Of a DNA stretch of 34,977 nt, positions 11,401 through 20,559 are shown in pieces (position 1 is the first letter of the stretch; every line of letters begins with the position of its first letter). The stretch is taken from assembly GCA_903772945.1 (NCBI GenBank), contig CAICTM010001177.1:1-34977 (forward strand), read 5' to 3'. The notes below the pieces were generated by a model. That model saw nothing but the letters and a program-made list of their open reading frames with translations, was not told the DNA's origin and searched no databases. Both the position numbers and the translations under genes were made by a program. The stretch is from Seminavis robusta (lineage: Eukaryota; Bacillariophyta; Bacillariophyceae; Naviculales; Naviculaceae).

Positions 11401-11751
11401 AACATTCGGGGGGCAAAGGGTTGCCTGCGGGAACTTCGTGCATTTTCTCGCTTGGCGCCAACCGTGCTGTCATTCGAGATCAATTTACTGGAAGCAGAGT
11501 TGGCAGCAACGAAGGGAAAGGTGAATTTCGCGCTAGAAAAGTTTGAAGTGGCTATTGCTGTCGCTCAGCGGCGCGGTGTTACGCACGAACAAGCCTTTGC
11601 CTGCGAAAGAGCAGCAGCTTTCATGTCCAAGGTTGGTCAATCAGAAAAGGCCACGCAGTATTTGGACGAGGCAGTCGAATTGTACAAAAGTTGGGGGTGT
11701 GATCGAAAAGTGAAGAAGATCGAGAAGCAGAAGTCTTCGATGCAGCTATAA
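8483..11751 (+). CDS. Stand-alone STAND/AAA ATPase with TPR-like helical region (COG3899-like)
   Basis: Four exons: 8483-8615, 8718-9774, 9860-10338 and 10430-11751, giving 996 residues. The ATG at 8483 is the first in frame; the longer reading begins with TTG. Intron 1 splits the P-loop, and splicing yields GDSGTGKT (about residues 42-49). Walker B is LVLLLDDLQWAS (Asp-Asp at 175-176). Exons 2 and 3 join as GFAHDR-LQQASYVLIPEE, matching the HDRxQQAAY signature of the predicted ATPase module found in bacterial, fungal and algal multidomain kinases. About residues 400-996 are helical, TPR/MalT-like. The kinase, GAF, histidine-kinase or cyclase domains that often flank this module are absent. 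For the last intron the acceptor TTTTCAG at 10429 (91-bp intron) is preferred over an AG at 10381 (43 bp); both keep frame. Likely a signal-transducing NTPase switch; partner unknown. Confidence 0.85.
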
Positions 11752-12427
11752 CTCCGTACTGTAGTAGCGGAATTGTAAGTACTGCAAGGAGATGATCGAC
11801 ATATCTTCTTGTTCTCATAGGACAGGTACAAAAATCTGGCATTGTAGCACTCCTGTACAGTACCGTGCCAAATCAATAGGATGTACTGGAATCACTTGAC
11901 ACACGCACTCTTTACCAGAGCCACAATCCAGCCCCTTTTTGCTCTAGCGCAATGTTTCACGCCTTCCTTTTGGAAATCGGATGGATGCAACGCGGCAAGT
12001 GGCTGGTTTGAAGTTGGAGACATGCTTCTGGCACCAACTTTTGGGGAAACCAAAAGCTCATGCCAAGCGGGCAGTTTTTTTTTACAAGCAGCCTTGCAAG
12101 CTCTCTGGCGACGGTGCCAAGGTTTTGTGGAGTGTTGATGCGCAGAAAAATGCTTGATCCGGGAAGACAGGCTTGGAAATCAGCTGGCGGTTGAAGTAAA
12201 CACGGGGACAATAGAGTCAATTGCGACGCTAGCTAGCTAAAATAATAATCTAGCAAAAACTCCTGGTGTGTCCCTTTGCTCCAAGTGACACATTGGTCAA
12301 GGACATCAGCATAATCAAAACCCATCCAAAGAGCCCACACTTTTTATGTTACAAATCAATCTGAGCAATCGCCCCTCTGAGAGCTCTCCTGGCACTGCTC
12401 AAAGTCGCTCTTTTTCTTTTCTTTTCT
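11752..12427. other. Intergenic region with one copy of a dispersed direct repeat
   Basis: No supported gene. It holds the 3' flank of the STAND ATPase gene, copy A of the direct repeat (12004-12058), a GCTAGCTAGCTA run at 12228-12239 and pyrimidine runs near 12407-12428. The short frames here lack any recognisable motif. Confidence 0.6.
12004..12058 (+). repeat. Direct repeat copy A (55 bp) with internal hairpin
   Basis: Begins TGGTTTGAAGTTGGAGACAT and ends CCAAAAGCT. It matches copy B at 13323-13381 in the same orientation, with two short indels and a few substitutions. Inside, CTTTTGG and CCAAAAG can pair around a 5-base loop (12038-12056). Confidence 0.85.
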
Positions 12428-13214
12428 TTACACAAGTGCTCGGTACGTACCGGTACTATCACAACCACACCAGCAATCGATGCAATAAGCCTCCCCGCAT
12501 CGTTCGCACAAAACGGAACAATTTTCACATCCACAAAGCTGACGGCAAACAGAGCAGTGGACAAGATTTCGGCAGGGGGCAGAAACTCTCATCACAATGG
12601 TCACCGTAATCGTGTTGTACACAATCCCCGCAAGCCGTTTTGCGGCAATCTGTACAGCTCTCGAGCATCATGTTGTCACAATCTTTGCAGTCTTGGCAGG
12701 CCTTCTTGCCACATTGAGGCTGGCGACATGCGTACACGTCGCAACGATCCAAAAAGTTGTTGCAACATTGGCAGCGATCAAGCCCATTCTCGTTGAGGAC
12801 GCACAAATCGCATCCGATCTTTTTCTGTTTTTTTCTTGGCATGATTGCCGTCGTCATTGCTGTCTTCTTGTTTCTTGGCAGGATTGCCATCGTCATTGTT
12901 GTATTCTTCATCTTTCACCCAGAAGTTCTTCGAAACATATTCTCGCAGAGCCTGTTGACATTCCAGCTTGTTTCCATGACGAGAGCAGTATTAGTTTGTC
13001 AATTGAAACTGATTCTCAACCTGAGAGACTTGCATGCACCTCAAAACAGATCTGAAGTCCAAAAAGCTGAGTACTTCTTCGGCCATCAAGGAGGTTGTCA
13101 TCAGGCCGTCAGGCCAGAAGTAAGAAGAGCACTCGCTCCAGTGGCAGTTCCAGGTGCGGTAGGAGCGCCACTACCAATGCTGTTGTTGTTGCTGTTGCTT
13201 TTCTTGGACTCCAT
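12428..13214 (-). pseudogene. Disrupted F-box / Cys-rich (CxxC-repeat) protein gene
   Basis: Read on the minus strand from an ATG at 13214: a Ser/Asn/Ala-rich start, then LMAEEVLSFLDFRSVLRCMQVS, an F-box-like helix pair, and an acidic Lys-rich linker (VKDEEYNNDDGN). A long Cys-rich part follows, with many CxxC pairs (CDLC, CQCC, CQDC, CTDC, CSVC, CERC, CIDC). An in-frame TAA at 12991-12993 may lie in a 69-base intron (GTTGAG...CAACAG) whose removal gives MQVSQALREYV. Three further frame breaks remain: an 8-base tandem duplication (GGCCTGAC/GGCCTGAT) just before the F-box, an A-run near 12830, and a C-run near 12577. The Cys pattern suggests zinc binding. Several breaks in one gene favour a pseudogene, but homopolymer sequencing errors could explain two of them. 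Confidence 0.55.
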
Positions 13215-13322
13215 GGCTGCCAAAGAGGAGTTGTTGTGGAGGAGTAAAAATCAAATACAGACTAAGAGCGAGGGGGCAAAGCTGGGACAGACAGCGCATC
13301 GGCGGTGGGGACTTGGGATTTG

Positions 13323-13381
13323 TGGTTTGAAGTTGGAGACATGCTTCGTTGGCACGAACTTTTGGGTTTGAACCAAAAGCT
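13323..13381 (+). repeat. Direct repeat copy B (59 bp) with internal hairpin
   Basis: Same motif as copy A, about 1.3 kb away, located just upstream of the ATG of the minus-strand F-box/Cys-rich gene and also upstream of the plus-strand BRCT gene. The CTTTTGG/CCAAAAG arms are kept (13359-13379), while the loop differs from copy A in length and bases. Confidence 0.85.
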
Positions 13382-13590
13382 TTTATTAATTTTAAAAGCA
13401 AAAGGCACTCATCATAATTCCGGAGCATTTTGAAAACTTGGTCTTCGGGCTTTCTTTCTCTCCCAAAGCACTTTTATCTATCCTTGCAGGCTTAATCTCC
13501 TTTTTCGAAAGGATTTTTTCACCTCTCCATCATCATCAAGGCAAGAGATCCATTGGGTTGCTTGAGAGAGAAGAGAGAGCACCCATCAAG

Positions 13591-16500
13591 ATGACTGACG
13601 AGACAGAAGATCAATTGAGCGATGCGCCGCCGCTGGGTCCTGTCTTGGTGCCGATCCACACCACAGTGCAGCGCAAAGCTTCCTTTGATGAATCCAACAA
13701 CAACAACGGCTCGGACAGCGAGGCTGGCGAAAATAACGAGGGCGACAATGACAGCAAGAAAAGCAACACCAACAGTGATGTGTATGAACCCCAGCCAGGA
13801 GAGGTAAGTATATGTATCGAGATTGAGTTCTGTAGAGTTATTTTGACGGTGATTCTTACGGCTGCTCTTTCGGTTCTCGATTTTCCACGGAACAGAATTG
13901 GCTGCGTCTTGTCATGAAGGCCGAGAAGGCCGAGAGCAATGTCGCCTTGTTTGAAACTCAGGACGAGTGGTCCGGCGTATCCATCCCTTTTTACCAGGTC
14001 TTCCCAGCTGATAATCTAAAGGCTGATGAGGTGAGGGAATATCCGAATGAAGAATACTTTGTGACAATTGATGTGGACAAGAGTTCTCTTGCTGGTGCTA
14101 TCCATGTGGGCGTCAAGGACATGAGACGCGACGGAGATTTGGATCATTTACCCTTTGAAATCTGTTTGGCGCGGCGACGACAAGACAATGACGACAACAA
14201 TGACGATAAGAATGCCGCAATAGACGAAAAGGCCAATGACAAGCAAGACGAGATTTGGTCTGGTTACAGCCGATTGGAAGCCCTGCCTCGTCGCCAGCTG
14301 CGAATCCTTCAGCCTGGGGATCGCCTCTGTACTCGATCACCCCCTTCACAACAAGGCAACAACGCCGATAGTGACGAGGAAGATTCCTTTTGGGGTGTTG
14401 GCTTGGTTCTGGAGTATCGCCTGCAACCTGTCAAACTAGAGTGCACGGACACCACAAACGACAACAACCCCCCCAAACCTGAAGTTACAGAAATGGAGAA
14501 CTATTCGACATCTTTTTCGGAAGAAGAGCCTGACACCCAAGCCCCGACGCTCCAACTCAAGCTAGCACATTCCTCCGACTCGGAAGGAGAACAAAGTGAC
14601 AATAAGAACAACAATGACGGCAATCTTCTGGGCACTCAACCAAGTGAAGATGAGAATAAAAAAGACAATGATGATGATGACAGTACAACCATTGGCGGCG
14701 ACGACAATGATGATGGCAACAAAAAAGACACGACAAAAGACGTCAAGCCAAAGGAAATCACAGTGGTCAAGCAAGACGAAACCACAATGGAAGATGTATC
14801 CAATACTCGTGGCGCTCCCAAACCCAAGATCAAGGACGAAAAAAGCGACGACAACGATGAGGAGCAACAGAACGAAAAGGAACCGCCTACCGCAGAGTCA
14901 GAAGCAAAGAAACCGATAGATACAGGCAAAGCGGAAGAGTCAGCTGGCGGGGACTCAAAGCCAAAGGAAAACAATCAGAATGGCAAGTGTGATCAAACGG
15001 AGCCGACAGGGGAAGACGACGATGACGATGCCACGGTGGGCATGGAAGATGAGGTAGACGAATCTGATGACAAGAAGCCTCAGAATGGAAAGGAAGATTC
15101 GACGAATCCCAAGAGTCCTGCAAAGGGCACAGGAGGCGGCGACGCCGTGTTGGAGACCGACAAAAAGACACCTGACGCCAAGCACGACGACAAATCCGCA
15201 AAAGGGCCCGGAGGAAATGACAACAATGCCAAAACGGAGGCTTCGGGTGATGATTTTCCTGCAGCTGATGATAAGGAAGACGAGACAGAGTGCGATGTTG
15301 ATGAGAAGGATGCATCGAATGTGGATGATTCGAATGCCAAACACGACAATTTCTACTCTCGGGAGTCCCCACGCTACAGTGCCCGCAAGAAGTATGGCTC
15401 AAAACGGCGTTCTACGTCAGTTTCAGCATCCTCTCAAGAAGCAAATGCGTCGAATCGGGACAGTTCCACCGCACAGCCAAAACAGGAGAACGGAGAGGAA
15501 AAGGACCAATGTGCTTACCCCGACAAATCAGCCAAAAGCAGCGGCGCGAGTGATCAGGAGGCGTCGGCAGAGCAAAAGGTAGGAGGGGAGCAGGACCAAG
15601 ATGACTCTGACGCCACCGTGGCTGACAACGGTCCCACAGCAGAGAAAGACACCACATCTTCTAAACCAGAGCGCCCTAATGAAGAACCGGAACAGTCGGA
15701 GCCAGCCAAGAGCACCCGACGCAGCCCACGGCAGAAGAAGATGGAAGGCGACGAAGAGGCGCGGGTCGACGAGAGCAAAGCAGAGAAAGAGAAGGAAGAG
15801 TCGACAAAACCCGCGAGGAGCCGAAGGAGCGCAAAGCAAAAGAATACCGAAGAGGAGCCGATCGACGAAAGCGATGCTGTAGAAGAGCCAAGCAAATCCA
15901 AGAGGAGCCCGAGGAGCGCTACAAAAAAGGAACCGACAGAGGAAGAGGCCAACGTCGACGAGAGCAGCAAAGGAGACGAACCAACCAATGCACAGAGAAC
16001 CCGAAGGAGCGCAAGGCAAAAGAAAAGGGACGAGGAAGTGGAACCGATTGAAGATGATCCCAAGACCGACGAGAGCGCGAAGAAGGAGCCAACTAAACCA
16101 CGGAGCAGAAAGAGCACGAAGCCAAAGGAAGAAGAGTCCGATGCCGACGCGGTGCCACAAAAAGGAGAGCCTGTCACCAAATCAAAGAAAGGTAGAAAGA
16201 GTGCAAAGGAAGAGGAGGACGAAGAAGTCAATTCCGACGATGAGTCCAAGTTGAAGGCAGCGCAGGGCAAACAAAAAAAGCAATCTCCAGCCAAAAAGAC
16301 CAAATTTTCCAAAGTGACGCTTGGCCCGAAGGTCGATGTCGAACCTGATGATTGGAGCCAACCTGTGCCCCCACCGTTGCGACATGTTACTGCTCCTTCT
16401 CCCGGGAGCTCAAGCTCAAACGATCCAACAGCAGCCGGACGACAACGGCGGGCTTTGAAAAGAGGACATCATCAAGAGGGAGGAACTGACGACAACGACA

Positions 16501-18155
16501 ACAGTACCAAAGAGCAAAAGCACGACGACCCCGATGTGGAAGAGAAAAAGGAGGATGCGAAGTCGACAGAGGAGCAAGAAACAACCGATCAAGCAGGAAA
16601 AGACGGGGAAGAGAAAGAAAGTGCAGATGGTGACGACGAACCAGCCCCAGCGAAGAGGGCACAACAGCCCAACAACGACAATGGAGCTGATAACGACGCA
16701 GAAGAGACACCGTCGGCAACAAAACAAGCAGCCAACGAGGACGACGCAGAAAAGCAGGACGACTCTGGCATGAAGAGCAACGAGGAAGAGAAGACACCAC
16801 CCGCCAAAGCAAACGATGCGGTGCAGCAGGCATCTCCTGAAACCAAGACACCATGCCGGAAGAGTGCTCGAAAGCCGAAGCCATCCAAAAAGGCGAAGGA
16901 CGCAGAAGAAAAGAATACGGAAGAAAAAGACGCCCCCGTCGACGATGATGTCCCTCCTGAAAAGGATGCTGAATCAAAGACACAGGGCCGAAAGAGTGCC
17001 CGAAAGCCGAAGCCATCGAAAAAAGTACAAGATGCAGCAGATGATGAGGATGCCCCCGATGAAACAGCTCCTCCTGAAACAAAGGCACCAGGCCGAAAGA
17101 GTGCTCGAAAGCCAAAGCCATCCGAAAAAGTGAAAGAGCAGGATAGCCCCTCTTCGGCTCCACCGGAGAAAAAAACGCAGGCAGCGAAGAAGAGCACCCG
17201 CAAGCGCAAAGCTTCAGTGAAAGCGGAACCAGAAGAAGAACCTGAGAAGGAAGGAAAGGAGGAAGGCAGCAAAAGCACCACCAAGAAGTGGAAACGGGGT
17301 GAGGCTTCTGAGCAGGACGAAAAGCACTTGGACGAAGCCGAGACAAAGACACCAGCAAAGGGCGCCCGAAAACGGAAGGCAACCAAAACGGAAGAGAAGA
17401 AGGAGACCAAGCGTGCGAAGGAGGACGTGAAGGACGTGAGTGTCATGATCACTGGCGTCTCATTGACAAAGACCCAGCAGAACGTAAGTCACTTGCCATT
17501 GACTGGAAAACTAAGCATCAGCGGCTGACAGTTTTGTTTCCCTTCACAGATGCTGAAGAAGCTGGGTGGTAAGTTGATTGAGGATGTGAATGAAGCACAG
17601 TGGGCTACGCATGTTATCGCCGGCGACCCCAGGAATAAGAAATCAACTTTGAAACGAACTGTGAAGCTCATGGTGGGGATGTGCAACAGTGCTGTAGTTG
17701 GTTTGAATTGGTTGACTGAGTCCATCAAAGCCAAGGAGTTTCTCCCAGCAAAGGACTTTTATCTCACTGATACTACGGCGGAGGCCCTCTACGGATTCTC
17801 AATGCAAACGAGTCTTAAGAGAGCTGAAGAGTTGCGCTGTAATGAGAAGAAAGTCCTCTCGGGATGGTCGGTTTTTCTGTGCCGAGGTGTTGCCAGCAAC
17901 AAAAGCCCACCCGATAAGGAATGGAAGGTTCTTGTGGCTGCTGCAGGTGGCAGTTTCGTATCTTCGCTTTCTCAAAAGGCTGTTTCGGACATGGATCTTC
18001 AACGACTGATAATCATCACAAGCGATCCAGAGGAAAAGAAGCAGATTTCAACAAAGCCAATACAGTCAGCCCTTGGGAATGGGGCCAAGAAAGTCACCAC
18101 ATCAGAACTTTTTACCTGCATGATGAACCAAAAGTTCAATGTTGACGATTCATAA
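13591..18155 (+). CDS. Large charged nuclear protein with C-terminal tandem BRCT domains (MDC1/PTIP-like architecture)
   Basis: Three exons: 13591-13803, 13896-17483 and 17550-18155, both introns phase 0 (92 and 66 bp), giving 1468 residues. The ATG at 13591 opens MTDETEDQLSDAPP. Residues from about 72 to 180 (NWLRLVMKAEKAESNV..., then a region ending LPFEICLARRR) may be a folded domain I do not recognise. The middle 1000 residues are Asp/Glu/Lys/Asn-rich and disordered, with two families of basic repeats. BRCT1 spans about 1249-1340 (VSVMITGV, LKKLGGKL, ATHVIAG, RTVKLMVGM, VVGLNWLTESI) and BRCT2 about 1373-1468. Tandem BRCT domains usually bind phosphopeptides at DNA-damage sites; the long basic tail and C-terminal pair resemble MDC1 or PTIP. 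A chromatin or DNA-damage adaptor is inferred; orthology is not shown. Confidence 0.85.
15711..16230 (+). repeat. Degenerate coding repeats, basic RRSxRQKK type
   Basis: About six imperfect units within the BRCT protein. Each has a basic core (STRRSPRQKK, SRRSAKQKN, KRSPRSATKK, TRRSARQKK, SRKSTKPK, KGRKSAKEEE) followed by an acidic spacer, spaced about 25-35 residues apart. Such cores could contact DNA or nucleosomes, or be Ser-phosphorylation sites. Confidence 0.75.
16834..17220 (+). repeat. Coding repeats, RKSARKPKPSKK type
   Basis: Four units in the BRCT protein: three near-identical cores (RKSARKPKPSKK/SEKVK), each preceded by a Pro-Glu-Thr-Lys-type lead, and a fourth, diverged one (KKSTRKRKAS). 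Nucleotide identity between the first three cores is high, so they arose recently by duplication. Confidence 0.8.
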
Positions 18156-18377
18156 CTTTTTGGCATCAAGAGCCAAGTTTTAGTACATGCATAGTAACTG
18201 GATTTTTATCTATTCTTATGCTTCTTGGCTAGGACACAACAGCCCACTCACATGCATGGACAAGCATGCCTGCCTGGAGGAGAGCCAGCTCGTGCTCATT
18301 TCTACGTTTACAGTACATTTGTTGGTGTCGTCAAAGAGAGACGTCCTCTCGTATATTTCCTTGAGGTCTAATCTCGA

Positions 18378-19565
18378 TTAGCCCAACTCGGCCCTGGCTG
18401 GTCCGGATTCCTCTTCGAACTCTCGCAGGCGCTGCCTTCCGTCTTGAAGAATCTCTTTGTACAAGTTGGCTACTTCACGGAGCCGTAACCCGCAACGCTC
18501 AATCTTATTGATCCTCAATTCTTCGCTGAATGCAGATCTGAGTGCGGAAGAGTTGGCAAGTACCAGTTGTTTGTTGTCTTCCTTCGATTGGGCCAGTCCT
18601 TCCTGGAGCCTGGTGTTTCTCTCTCGAGCACTCCTGACCTTTGGAAGCAAGGAGGCCAGCTCTTCGCTCGCCTTTTGCCAGCGCTCCTCTTGGCTGCGAA
18701 CTGGCTTTACGAACAGTTTTTCGTAATAGCTGCTGATTGCATTCTGTTTGTACTCGGAGATTTTCAGCAGTTCGGCGCTTCTGCTTTGTTCAATCTCCTC
18801 AAGGCGCCTACGGAGCTTGAGCTCGAGGGCTTTGCATCTTCCGAGATAACCCCGAAAGACGGCTTGAATCAAGCCAGCCTTCTCATTTTTCACGAGATTC
18901 TTCGCCGAGTGTGCACCAACACAAGACAACAGCAAAAGTCCAACACGCGAAAGCGGTTGGTTTCCCGAGGCACTCTTGTTGGTAGTGGTGGTTGCAGTGG
19001 TTTGGGTCGAGCAGGAGGATGCATCATATCCGGCAGAGTAGGACGTTCGAGCCTCATGGCTGCTCTTCAAAGACACGGTGTCCAACTCGCGAGAAAGCGA
19101 AAGCCTTTCAGAGACAGTACCACTGGGCCTTTTGGGCGAGTTCAAAGTATTTTTCGTGAGAACTGCTGGCTGGTTGTTCTCCTTATCTTTGACTGAAGCA
19201 TCGGGGTTTTCGATACCCACGCGACGGCGACTTCCAGCCCTTGGCAATGCGCAAAGCCTTCGTAGTCCCCTTGTGCTTTTGCGACTAGCAGCAGCCTTGC
19301 GTGTTTGAGTCACCTTGGACTTTCCCGACGACTTTGGAAAACCTTGTGTGTTGAAGTTGATACGAGAACCATCCTTCGAAACCAGGAATCCTGGCTCCAT
19401 CTTACCGAGAACGGCGTCAGGGAGCTCCACATTGGAAGGGGCAACAGAAGAATGGACAGGAGGAGTCTGCATCTTTTTGTTTCTCAATTCTATTGCTCGC
19501 TGGAAGACGGATGGCGGATGAAATTGTGAGAGGTAGCTTGTTGGTTCTGGAGACGACTGCGTCAT
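18378..19565 (-). CDS. IQ-motif, coiled-coil protein of unknown function
   Basis: Single-exon gene of 395 residues with ATG at 19565 and TAA at 18378-18380. Residues 1-225 are polar, basic and probably disordered. An IQ motif lies at about 232-246 (LIQAVFRGYLGRCK), a calmodulin or myosin-light-chain binding signature. Residues 245-270 and 290-385 have heptad-like Leu/Glu/Arg patterns of a coiled coil. A KEN tripeptide at 128-130 followed by NQP could be an APC/C degron, which would fit a cell-cycle or cytoskeletal protein, but three residues prove little. The gene converges on the BRCT gene, stop codons about 220 bases apart. I do not recognise the family. Confidence 0.75.
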   Translation of the reverse strand: MTQSSPEPTSYLSQFHPPSVFQRAIELRNKKMQTPPVHSSVAPSNVELPDAVLGKMEPGFLVSKDGSRINFNTQGFPKSSGKSKVTQTRKAAASRKSTRGLRRLCALPRAGSRRRVGIENPDASVKDKENNQPAVLTKNTLNSPKRPSGTVSERLSLSRELDTVSLKSSHEARTSYSAGYDASSCSTQTTATTTTNKSASGNQPLSRVGLLLLSCVGAHSAKNLVKNEKAGLIQAVFRGYLGRCKALELKLRRRLEEIEQSRSAELLKISEYKQNAISSYYEKLFVKPVRSQEERWQKASEELASLLPKVRSARERNTRLQEGLAQSKEDNKQLVLANSSALRSAFSEELRINKIERCGLRLREVANLYKEILQDGRQRLREFEEESGPARAELG

Positions 19566-20559
19566 CAGGCTTCTTCCTTGACTGGATAGCTGGATAGTGT
19601 TAGTCGGAGTGAGCTGATGGATAGTAAGAATTTGTCTTTGTGGTGACCTATTTCTATGCCATAAACTCTTCCCTGGATTGCTTCGCTTTTGTACTTCAGA
19701 GTATGAGTGGCTCTTCCCGATTTGTTTGTTGAGCTACCGGTAGGAGTTGCCTGATTTGTCAATTTGTGCCAAAGATGCAAGTTAGGCCATCGTCCCGCGA
19801 CTGCGCTGCTGAGGAGACTCAGTCCCACTGGCTCATGATTGGAATGTCAATCGATTGATCGTTCTCATTTTTATACTCCGCACCGGTACCACCAACGACA
19901 TGGCGACTCCGCTGGTTGGTTGCTATCTCCCCAACATTGTCGTTACCACCTCCAGGTGCAATAGTGCTATGTGCTTATTTTTCGGTTGGCACGTTGGCAC
20001 CAGTCGTACAGTGCTTTCAAGGAAAAGAAGCCCCAGATCTTGGCCAAGATCCATCAACTCATGATCAACCCGCCAGCGGGTGCCGGGCAGAGGATGAGCT
20101 ACTTTTGTACTATTACTCGAGTACGGTAGATCAACTGGTTGCTACCGGTAGCTAACGTAGCTAGCTAGACAGTCATCATCCCGAAGTAATGGTCACTACA
20201 ACCTGGATAAACATGACCAATGGTATTGTTTCAGAAGATGATGGGTCTCTGGTCCTGTGCATACTAGTACTCTAGCTACATGCTCGCAGGGAGGCCCACA
20301 CCGGTACCGATACGTACGTCGTACATTAGTGTCTACTAGTACCACAACCATCGTCACCAATAATTAATGACCGAAAGCTGGTGCAATGAAGGCACAGTTG
20401 CCCCAAGTGAAACGTGGATAAGCATGGTCTTCTCCCAGTCCCCAGTCCCCAGTGCAGCCCTTCAAGACCTGCAATGGTCCACACTCCACACCACACTCGC
20501 TTCTACTGCGAGTATTGGAGTCTAGCTACAGACTACATGTACAAAAACAAATTAAGATA
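19566..20559. other. Intergenic region between divergent genes, rich in short palindromes
   Basis: Roughly 1 kb holding the upstream regions of the IQ gene (-) and the sirtuin (+). No frame here shows a recognisable protein. It contains several self-complementary motifs: CTACCGGTAG at 19734, ACCGGTACC at 19882, GCTACCGGTAGC at 20141, a CTAGCTAG run near 20160, ACCGGTACC near 20300, then ACGTACGTCGTAC. Three short direct CAGTCCCC-type repeats lie near 20436-20455. Confidence 0.6.

Noticed and set aside
11881..12220. Small frames on both strands between the STAND gene and the F-box relic
   Set aside because: No motif, no similarity to neighbours; the only shared part (EACLQLQT in two minus frames) comes from the non-coding direct repeat.
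12557..13371. Plus-strand frames across the F-box/Cys-rich relic
   Set aside because: The opposite strand carries the regular CxxC pattern and F-box-like helix; the plus frames are low-information antisense.
14562..17452. Long hydrophobic minus-strand frames opposite the BRCT gene
   Set aside because: Antisense of Asp/Glu/Lys-rich codons reads as Val/Phe/Leu/Ser; the plus strand has introns in phase and recognisable BRCT domains.
19565..19828. 87-residue minus-strand frame directly upstream of the IQ gene
   Set aside because: Its stop overlaps the IQ start as TGATG, but the context is eukaryotic, no motif is seen, and no splice join to the IQ frame is needed.
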